Shown here one piece after another: positions 7,401-13,684 of a stretch of DNA of 27,050 nt. The translations under genes were made by a program, and so were the position numbers. Each line of letters starts with the position of its first letter. The stretch's first letter is position 1. This DNA is from UBA3263 sp964554665 (GTDB lineage Bacteria > Bacteroidota > Bacteroidia > Bacteroidales > Muribaculaceae): the NCBI GenBank assembly GCA_964554665.1, contig CAZKPP010000018.1:1-27050 (forward strand), written 5' to 3'. Under the pieces are notes generated by a model. The model was not told the origin of the DNA, did not search any database, and worked only from the letters and a program-made list of their open reading frames with translations.

Positions 7401-8052
7401 CCAGCGAGGTTACGTAGACCGTAAAGAGCGGGAACACCATAACGCCCATGCAGGCCAGAACGGCCGAGGTTACCTTGCCCACAACCGTTACCGGCTGAAT
7501 GTCGCAGCCAATGGTGGTGGTGTCCATGCTCGCCCACCACAGGGCGTTCCAATAGCTATGGACCTGCGGATTCGAGGCGTGTTCGGCATTAAAGAATATA
7601 ATTGACCCGAAATAGACTAACGCCAGCAGCAGCATTATATAGCTGGCCAACATTGAGCTTACCCGGTTCTTGGAAATATAGCCCACAACCATTGCCAGGG
7701 CCATGGTTGCGCGCCCCAGCGGTATGAAGCGCACCCAATAGAGTTCGTCGGAAGTCAAGGCTATGTTGAAGTGGGTAACAAGGTTCAGATACGGAATCGA
7801 CAGCAGCAGAAACAGCCAGCGCGTTTTCAGGTAATGCGTCTTCGATTCGGCAAACACCAGTTCATAGAAAAAGTCGAAAATGAAGAACATACACATCCAG
7901 AACTGGAACTTCATATAGGTTGCATTGGCCAGGAAGTCGCGGCCGGTGAATGTGTCGATGCTGATATATACTATCAAAATAGCCGATAGGATGAAGACGA
8001 TAGTCCTCACCGCAACCAGCGATATCCGTATTGCCTTATTTTTATCCTTCAT
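7342..8052 (-). CDS. Six-helix potassium-channel-like protein with unusual filter
   Basis: This 236-residue membrane protein resembles voltage-gated-type ion channels: about six hydrophobic segments (residues roughly 9-31, 49-67, 77-92, 107-126, 134-155 and 190-218), with a re-entrant pore helix NALWWASMDTTTIG before the last one. In the filter position, K+ channels have TVGYGD; here residues 179-184 read TTIGCD, one residue shorter and without the Tyr-Gly. The S4-like segment has few arginines, so voltage sensing is doubtful. It follows birA by 31 bases and could be the operon's last gene. Its final 19 or so codons overlap the AI-2E gene on the opposite strand. Ion specificity is unknown. 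Confidence 0.8.
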   Translation of the reverse strand: MKDKNKAIRISLVAVRTIVFILSAILIVYISIDTFTGRDFLANATYMKFQFWMCMFFIFDFFYELVFAESKTHYLKTRWLFLLLSIPYLNLVTHFNIALTSDELYWVRFIPLGRATMALAMVVGYISKNRVSSMLASYIMLLLALVYFGSIIFFNAEHASNPQVHSYWNALWWASMDTTTIGCDIQPVTVVGKVTSAVLACMGVMVFPLFTVYVTSLVTRFAQARRSGLGAPKDAQ

Positions 8053-8083
8053 GCCCTAAAAACGCCCGCCACCCCCCGAAAGT

Positions 8084-8794
8084 TTAAAGGAGCGGGGAGA
8101 GTTGTTTGAAGGCGAAGGGGCTGGGGCAGCCGCTGAGGGTGAGCATGCCGTCGGGAGCCACGTCGACAATTTCGGCCTCAAACTCGTTGCCGTCGGGAGT
8201 TGTCCAGCGCCAAAGGCCCGTGCCGCGCCATAAGCGCCGCCGGTATTCGGCGTGGTTGACGCGCCCGAGGCGGTCGAGAATGCGGCTGACCATAGCCGAC
8301 GCCAGCTCGACGAGGTCATAGCTGCGGCCGGTGAGTTGGGCGATGCTTACCGGATTCGGGGCATCGGAGCGAAATTCGGTTTGATTAACATTCAAGCCTA
8401 TGCCGGCTACAGAATAGGCTATGTTTGCCCCGCGAATGGAATTTTCAATGAGTATGCCGGCGATTTTGCGGTCGCCGACATAAATATCGTTGGGCCACTT
8501 AACGGCAACGCCCTCAATGCCCAGCGACTCCACGGTGTCGGCAACCCCGAGGGCCACGGCCTCGCTGATTTCAAACTGGCGCAGGGCCGGCAGATTGTCG
8601 GGGCGGAGCATCACCGACAGGGTGATGTTCTTGCCCGGCTCGGCCTCCCAGGAGTTTCCGCGCTGGCCGCGGCCTGCGGTTTGCTCGCGGGCCATGAGCG
8701 CAAAGCCGTGGGGCGCCGTGCGGTCGAGTTCAGAGCTGGTCGACCGGCAGGAGTCAATCAGCTTCAGGGTCAATCGGGCCGGCGGGTTCTTCAT
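8084..8794 (-). CDS. birA: Biotin--[acetyl-CoA-carboxylase] ligase (monofunctional)
   Basis: The enzyme activates biotin to biotinyl-AMP and attaches it to the lysine of biotin carboxyl carrier proteins. In 236 residues it shows the biotinyl-AMP loop GRGQRGNSW (41-49), KWPNDI (99-104) and KIAGILIE (110-117), plus a small C-terminal SH3-like segment (EAEIVDVAPDGMLTL). No N-terminal helix-turn-helix is present, so it is the class I, non-repressor type. The start codon lies 41 bases inside the end of the upstream DUF4919 gene, indicating coupled translation in the mutL operon. Confidence 0.95.
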   Translation of the reverse strand: MKNPPARLTLKLIDSCRSTSSELDRTAPHGFALMAREQTAGRGQRGNSWEAEPGKNITLSVMLRPDNLPALRQFEISEAVALGVADTVESLGIEGVAVKWPNDIYVGDRKIAGILIENSIRGANIAYSVAGIGLNVNQTEFRSDAPNPVSIAQLTGRSYDLVELASAMVSRILDRLGRVNHAEYRRRLWRGTGLWRWTTPDGNEFEAEIVDVAPDGMLTLSGCPSPFAFKQLSPLL

Positions 8795-9485
8795 CGTCGT
8801 CGGGGAATTTCAGGCGATATTGGTCGAGAAAATGATGGGAATTGAAATAGTAGTTGACCGAATCTTTGGGCCCCTTGGGCTCAACAATGATATGGTCAAA
8901 CCAGGGGTCTTCAAACTCAAACGACTTGGCAATGCGCCCCATGCGGTTGAGCAGAAAATACTCGTGTTGCGGCGAAATAACGTACCACGCATGCTCGCGG
9001 TCAATGCCCGTGCCGGTACTCACAATCGCTTCGAGCAGATGGTTGAGGCGATATTGCCAAACGTTGGCAAGATTATTTTTCTTGAGCTCGCGATAGGCGT
9101 AAATCAGGTAGTCAATCTGCTGCAGGTTAAAGGGGTCGTCGTCGAGCGACTGGCGGGCTTTGGCCTCAATTTTGCGGCTTTCGTTCTGCGAATGCTTTGA
9201 AATGTAGTAGAGGCTCTCAACTTCGCCGGCGTAGGGCGACACGCGATAGGGGTTGAAATCTTCCTGATATATCGAGCCAAGATAGAGATGGCGATAATGC
9301 TCAAGGGTCATCTTGGCAGTGTCGTTGCTCATATACAGGTCCATGAGCTTGGGGTAGAAATAGGGCGACGCGGGGTCGGTAACGGCCTCGCGAATCTTGG
9401 CCATATCGGGCTTCTGCGGCTCCTTGACGGCCGATGTCAGCAGCGCCGCCAGCCCGAGCATCAATAGGGGCAACAGGCGTTTCAT
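8754..9485 (-). CDS. DUF4919 domain-containing secreted protein
   Basis: This 243-residue protein is of unknown function and is assigned to DUF4919 from memory. The ATG at 9485 gives MKRLLPLLMLGLAALLTSA, a signal-peptide-like N-terminus, so the mature protein is probably periplasmic. The body is helical and rich in tyrosine and charged residues (PYFYPKLMDLYMSNDTAKMTLEHY and DPFNLQQIDYLIYAYRELKK), resembling a TPR-like fold, and ends in an acidic tail (DDDEEPAGPIDPEAD). The start overlaps the miaB stop by four bases (ATGA), and its end overlaps birA by 41 bases. The longer frame to 9605 lies inside miaB and lacks the signal peptide at its start, so it was rejected. Confidence 0.8.
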   Translation of the reverse strand: MKRLLPLLMLGLAALLTSAVKEPQKPDMAKIREAVTDPASPYFYPKLMDLYMSNDTAKMTLEHYRHLYLGSIYQEDFNPYRVSPYAGEVESLYYISKHSQNESRKIEAKARQSLDDDPFNLQQIDYLIYAYRELKKNNLANVWQYRLNHLLEAIVSTGTGIDREHAWYVISPQHEYFLLNRMGRIAKSFEFEDPWFDHIIVEPKGPKDSVNYYFNSHHFLDQYRLKFPDDDEEPAGPIDPEAD

Positions 9486-10786
9486 AAGGCAAGCAAGGTT
9501 GCGGACGAAGCTCCGGTTATGGTAACGCTGACCGTGTCGCCCACCTTTTGGCCTTCGCCGCGGTTGAAAACAACGGTTTTGTTCTGGCTGGTGCGGCCCA
9601 CCCATTGGTCGGTAGAGCGCTTGCTCACGCCTTCGATGATAACGTCGAAAGTCTTGCCCACGTCGGCGCGGTTGGCGGCGAGGCTCAACTCGTTTTGCAG
9701 GGCTATCATTCGATTAAGGCGCTCGATTTTAACGTTTTCGGGAATATTGTCGGGCATGGTGCGGGCGGCAACAGTGCCGGGACGCTCGGAATACTTGAAC
9801 ATAAAGGCCGAATCGAACCCTACGGTGCGCATAAGGTCGAGGGTCTGCTCAAAATCTTCGTCCGACTCGGAGTGGAAGCCGGTAAAGAGGTCGGTGGTTA
9901 TGGCGCAGTCGGGAATCATGCGGCGAATGGCGTCGATGCGGTCGAGATACCATTGGCGGTCGTAGTGGCGGTTCATTGACTTGAGCACCTTGTCCGACCC
10001 CGACTGAACGGGCAGATGGATATGGCGGGCAATGTTCGGGCGCGAGGCTATGGCGGCGATTATGGCGTCGCTCATGTCGCGCGGATGCGAGGTTGTGAAG
10101 CGCACGCGCATGTCGGGCACGGCATCGGCAACTGCGGTCAGCAGGGCCGCGAAGTCGGTGTCGCCATACGAATAGGAGTTGACGTTCTGGCCCAGCAGGG
10201 TTACTTCCTTAAAGCCCTTGGCCTGCAGGTCGCGCACCTCGGCAAGAATGCTTTCCGGCTCACGCGAACGTTCGCGGCCGCGGGTATAGGGCACGATGCA
10301 ATAGGTGCAGAAGTTGTTGCAGCCGCGCATAATCGACACGAAGCCGCTGACGCCGTTCGGCCCCAGGCGCTTGGGAATGATGTCGCGATAGGTTTCGGTG
10401 GTCGACAGCTCAAGGTTCATGGCCGGATTGCCCAACTCGGCCGAGGCTATCAGCGCCGGCAGGTCGAGGTAGCTGTCGGGGCCGGCAACAAGGTCTACGC
10501 CATGGTTGTCGACTAAGTCGCGGCCCACGCGCTCGGCCATGCAGCCGATAACGCCGATAATTGCCGGGCGACCGGTTTTGCGGCGCTTGGCATTGAGTTC
10601 GCTCAGGCGCGAAAGAATCTTTTGCTCGGCATTGTCGCGTATGGAGCAGGTGTTGAGAAATATGGCGTCGGCCTCGTCGAGCGAGTCGGCGGGTTCATAG
10701 CCGGCCATCTGCATGACTGCCGCAACCACTTCGCTGTCGGCAACATTCATCTGGCAACCGTATGTTTCTAAAAAGAGCTTTTTCAT
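9482..10786 (-). CDS. miaB: tRNA-2-methylthio-N6-dimethylallyladenosine synthase MiaB
   Basis: MiaB is a radical-SAM methylthiotransferase that modifies A37 (i6A to ms2i6A) in tRNAs reading codons starting with U. The 434-residue protein contains the N-terminal cluster cysteines C11, C47 and C82, the radical-SAM CxxxCxxC motif as C156, C160 and C163 (RGCNNFCTYC), and a C-terminal TRAM domain (SKRSTDQWVGRTSQNKTVVF region). The start overlaps the stop of the upstream lipid-kinase gene by four bases (ATGA), and its own stop does the same with DUF4919. Everything expected for an active enzyme is present. Confidence 0.97.
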   Translation of the reverse strand: MKKLFLETYGCQMNVADSEVVAAVMQMAGYEPADSLDEADAIFLNTCSIRDNAEQKILSRLSELNAKRRKTGRPAIIGVIGCMAERVGRDLVDNHGVDLVAGPDSYLDLPALIASAELGNPAMNLELSTTETYRDIIPKRLGPNGVSGFVSIMRGCNNFCTYCIVPYTRGRERSREPESILAEVRDLQAKGFKEVTLLGQNVNSYSYGDTDFAALLTAVADAVPDMRVRFTTSHPRDMSDAIIAAIASRPNIARHIHLPVQSGSDKVLKSMNRHYDRQWYLDRIDAIRRMIPDCAITTDLFTGFHSESDEDFEQTLDLMRTVGFDSAFMFKYSERPGTVAARTMPDNIPENVKIERLNRMIALQNELSLAANRADVGKTFDVIIEGVSKRSTDQWVGRTSQNKTVVFNRGEGQKVGDTVSVTITGASSATLLAL

Positions 10787-11715
10787 AATTTTTTCAGTGA
10801 GGAGACTATGGGTTTAACCTTCATTTCGCCGGGCGAGAACACCCGCAATCCGCCGGCATGGCAGCGAATAACCAGCCGCGTACCCATCTGCATGGGGTCG
10901 CCGTCGAGGTGAACCGGGCCGGGATTCTTGCGCGTGATTACCAGGCGCGAGGTCTGGAACGTGTGCACTCGGGCGCCCTCGCGTATAAGCCCGAGCATCA
11001 GGTCGATGCCGTTGATAGCCTGCTGGAAAATGTTGCCCGGATAAATAACGGTAACATCAATCAGCCCGTCGGTTATCGAGGCCTGCGGGGCTATGAACGC
11101 GTTGTTGCCATATTGGGCGGCGTTGCAGCAGGCAACCACAAAGGCCTGCTTGCTGATTTGCTCTTCGGCGCACTGCAGCGAATATTCTTCGCTATGGTAC
11201 TGAATCAGTTCCTCAACCGCCGAGCGCACGTAGTTAACCATGCCGCGCTGCGAGGGACGCGACGCAAAGCGGTCGCTCACGGCGGCGTCGAAGCCGATGC
11301 CGAAGGTGCAGAAAAACGGGCGGTTATTCACCGTGCAGTAGTCGCACTGCATCGTCTTGCCCTCGGTGATAATCTCAATCGCCTTGGCCGGCTCCATGGG
11401 TATGAGCAGATGGCGGGCGAGGCCGTTGCCGGAGCCCACGGGAATGATGCCCATGGTCGACGACGTGTTGCACAAGCCGCGGGCAACCTCGTTGACAGTG
11501 CCGTCGCCGCCCATGGCTATAACTATGTCGGCACCGTTGGCGGCAGCTGCGGCGGCCAGCTCGGTGGCGTGGCCGGCGTATTCTGTGTAGAACGCTTCGA
11601 CCGATATGCCGGCCCGGAGCAGTTCGCTGATTGCCAGGCGGACTATGCGGCCCTTTTCGGAAGTGCCGCTGCGCGGATTAACTATAATTACTGATTTCAG
11701 GGGAGTCGGAGTCAT
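10783..11715 (-). CDS. Diacylglycerol/lipid kinase family protein (YegS/BmrU type)
   Basis: Members of this family phosphorylate lipids such as diacylglycerol using ATP. The 310-residue protein begins with the characteristic strand VIIVNPRSGT, has the nucleotide-binding GGDGTVNEVA at residues 69-78, the GSGNGLAR loop at 94-101, and a C-terminal beta-rich domain with LDGD (VHLDGDPMQ). The length is typical. No membrane helix is apparent, so it probably acts at the cytoplasmic face. It lies between mutL and miaB with four-base overlaps on both sides. The exact lipid substrate cannot be told; sphingolipid-related substrates are possible in Bacteroidetes but unsupported here. Confidence 0.92.
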   Translation of the reverse strand: MTPTPLKSVIIVNPRSGTSEKGRIVRLAISELLRAGISVEAFYTEYAGHATELAAAAAANGADIVIAMGGDGTVNEVARGLCNTSSTMGIIPVGSGNGLARHLLIPMEPAKAIEIITEGKTMQCDYCTVNNRPFFCTFGIGFDAAVSDRFASRPSQRGMVNYVRSAVEELIQYHSEEYSLQCAEEQISKQAFVVACCNAAQYGNNAFIAPQASITDGLIDVTVIYPGNIFQQAINGIDLMLGLIREGARVHTFQTSRLVITRKNPGPVHLDGDPMQMGTRLVIRCHAGGLRVFSPGEMKVKPIVSSLKKL

Positions 11716-13553
11716 AGCATTCGGGCAATTTCAGGTTCGGTTATGACTGTAAACGTTGGCTTGCCGTCGGGCGTGAAACCCGGCACGGCGAGCGTCAGCA
11801 GCCGGCTGACAATGTGCTCAATCTCGGGCGCCGAAAGCCTGCGGTCGCCTTTAAAGCCGGCGGCACGGGCCATGCCCATGGCTATGCGTTCGAGAGTCGA
11901 GGTCAGCGGCGAGTCAGCGGCTTCGATGCTTTCGGCGGCCTCGCTGACAATCGAGGCGAGCAGCTCGCCGGGATTGGCGGCATCGACGGTGGCGGGCACG
12001 GCATTGATGCTCCATTGGCCGCCGCCCAGGGGGGCGATGTCGAACCCGATGGCCGTCAGGCGCGGCTCAAGGTCGCGGATAATCGGCTCGTAAACGGCGC
12101 CGAGCTCAACGCGGTCGGGGAAAATGAGGCGCTGCGAGGGAATATCTTCGCCGCGTGAAAACAGTTCCATCAGGCGGTTGAAAATAACCGTGCGGTGGGC
12201 GCGGCGGAGGTCAATCAGGCGCAGGCCGCGCACGTCGGCCAGCGCCGCATAGCGCGTGCCCACGGGGAGTGCCGCGGCCGGCAGGGCCGGTTCGTCGGCA
12301 TTGAGGTCCGAAGCGTCGCCCTCCAGGCCTTCCAGACCGTTCAGGGCCGACTGAGCCGCCTCGGGCTGAGCATGCGGCTTTTCGGAAGTGAAATTCTTGT
12401 AGAGTTCGTCCCAGTTGGCAGTCGACGCCGCGCGAAACGGATTATACCCGCCGCCATTGAGGGCAGAGGGGCGTCCCTGCGGCGCAGGTTTGTGGTTTCC
12501 GGGGGCGGGAATGTCGAGGCGGTCGTCGCTGGTAAGGTTTGCAAAGTCAATTTCGGGCGCGGTTGAAAAGCGGCCGAGGGTCTCCTTAACGGCGGCAAAG
12601 AGTATCTGGCGGATAGTCTGCTCCTGCTCGAACTTGATTTCGTTCTTGGTGGGATGAATGTTAACGTCGATGCTCGCCGGATCAACCGCAAAGTCGATGA
12701 AATAGGTTGGCTGCTCGTCGGCGGGAATCAGCCCCTCGTAGGCCTGGAGTATCGCCTTGTGGAAATAGGGGTGGCGCATGTTGCGGCCGTTGACAAAGAG
12801 ATATTGCAGGGCGTTGCGCTTGCGGCAATGCTCGGGGCGGACAATAAAGCCGTGGAGGCGCACCAGGTCGGTGTCGGTATCGACCGGTATGAGCTTGTCG
12901 TTGAGCTGCTTGCCGAAAAGGTCGACTATGCGCTGGCGCATGTTGGCCGGGGGGAGGCGATGAATGGTAACGTCGTTGTGAATCAGGCTCAGTTCAACCG
13001 CCGGGTTCACCAGGGCCAGGCGCTCGAATTCGTGGATGATATTGCTCATTTCAACGGCATCCTTTTTCAGGAACTTGCGCCTGGCGGGAACGTTGAAAAA
13101 GAGGTTCTTGACCATGATGTTTGAGCCCTTGCCACACGCTTCGGGCTGCTGGCTCTCGACCTGCGAGCCGTTGATAATCAGGCGGGTGCCAACGTTGTCG
13201 GTGGCTCGCATGGTGCGCATGTCAACCTGGCTCACCGCGCATATCGAGGCCAAGGCTTCGCCGCGGAAGCCCATGGTGTGGAGCGAAAAAAGGTCGTCGG
13301 CCCGGCGGATTTTCGACGTTGAGTGGCGCTCAAAGGCCAGGCGAGCGTCGGTGGGGCTCATGCCGCAGCCGTTGTCGACCACTTGCACCAGCGTGCGCCC
13401 CGCATCTTTGATTATCACCTGAATTTCGGTGGCGCCGGCGTCTACGGCGTTTTCAACCAATTCCTTGACCACCGACGCGGGCCGCTGAATAACCTCGCCG
13501 GCTGCAATCTGGTTTGCAACAGAGTCAGGAAGCAGTTTGATAACATCGCTCAT
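11712..13553 (-). CDS. mutL: DNA mismatch repair protein MutL
   Basis: MutL links MutS mismatch recognition to downstream excision. The 613-residue protein has the GHKL ATPase motifs ELVENAVDAGA (about 31-41), DNGCGM (60-65), and FERHSTSKI...MGFRGEALASI (74-104), an HPTKNEIKF segment near 301, a low-complexity linker (about 345-435), and a C-terminal dimerisation domain. The start at 13553 follows a -7 box; the frame runs on to 13649 but that part has no MutL similarity. The endonuclease site expected in many MutH-less bacteria (DQHAxxE) is DLRRAHR here, and the CPHGRP-like motif reads TPDGKP. It is the first gene of the operon continuing to the DGK-like gene with an ATGA overlap. Confidence 0.96.
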   Translation of the reverse strand: MSDVIKLLPDSVANQIAAGEVIQRPASVVKELVENAVDAGATEIQVIIKDAGRTLVQVVDNGCGMSPTDARLAFERHSTSKIRRADDLFSLHTMGFRGEALASICAVSQVDMRTMRATDNVGTRLIINGSQVESQQPEACGKGSNIMVKNLFFNVPARRKFLKKDAVEMSNIIHEFERLALVNPAVELSLIHNDVTIHRLPPANMRQRIVDLFGKQLNDKLIPVDTDTDLVRLHGFIVRPEHCRKRNALQYLFVNGRNMRHPYFHKAILQAYEGLIPADEQPTYFIDFAVDPASIDVNIHPTKNEIKFEQEQTIRQILFAAVKETLGRFSTAPEIDFANLTSDDRLDIPAPGNHKPAPQGRPSALNGGGYNPFRAASTANWDELYKNFTSEKPHAQPEAAQSALNGLEGLEGDASDLNADEPALPAAALPVGTRYAALADVRGLRLIDLRRAHRTVIFNRLMELFSRGEDIPSQRLIFPDRVELGAVYEPIIRDLEPRLTAIGFDIAPLGGGQWSINAVPATVDAANPGELLASIVSEAAESIEAADSPLTSTLERIAMGMARAAGFKGDRRLSAPEIEHIVSRLLTLAVPGFTPDGKPTFTVITEPEIARML

Positions 13554-13561
13554 AGTAACCG

Positions 13562-13569
13562 CAAATTTA
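13562..13569 (-). promoter_or_regulatory. -7 box (TAAATTTG) of the mutL operon
   Basis: The minus-strand TAAATTTG fits TAnnTTTG and ends eight bases before the chosen mutL ATG. It supports that start over the longer frame and implies a very short leader. No clear -33 element is visible; an A/T-rich stretch (13571-13595) lies upstream. Confidence 0.6.
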
Positions 13570-13614
13570 CGATTTTTTTGCGATATAAAAAAATTCGCCC
13601 GCTCCGGACAATAA

Positions 13615-13673
13615 CGGGGGGCTGCCCTTGCGGAACAGCCCCCCGACACTTAGGGATAGGTTGAATTAAGTGT
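13615..13673 (-). terminator. Tandem hairpins ending the SusCD locus
   Basis: A perfect 10-bp stem (CGGGGGGCTG at 13615-13624 with CAGCCCCCCG at 13636-13645, 11-base loop) is preceded on the minus strand by a weaker 7-bp stem (ACACTTA 13646-13652 with TAAGTGT 13667-13673). They lie between the stop of the M60 gene (13685) and the mutL promoter. There is no long T-tract, but the stem strength and position argue for a terminator separating the two transcription units. Confidence 0.75.
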
Positions 13674-13684
13674 TCAAGAGTTGA

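Noticed and set aside
8753..9605. Longer DUF4919 frame beginning at 9605
   Set aside because: The extra residues lie inside miaB and precede the signal peptide, which must be N-terminal.
13554..13649. N-terminal extension of mutL by 32 codons
   Set aside because: It covers the predicted promoter and the terminator hairpin, and MutL proteins start right before the LLPDSVANQIAAGEV segment.
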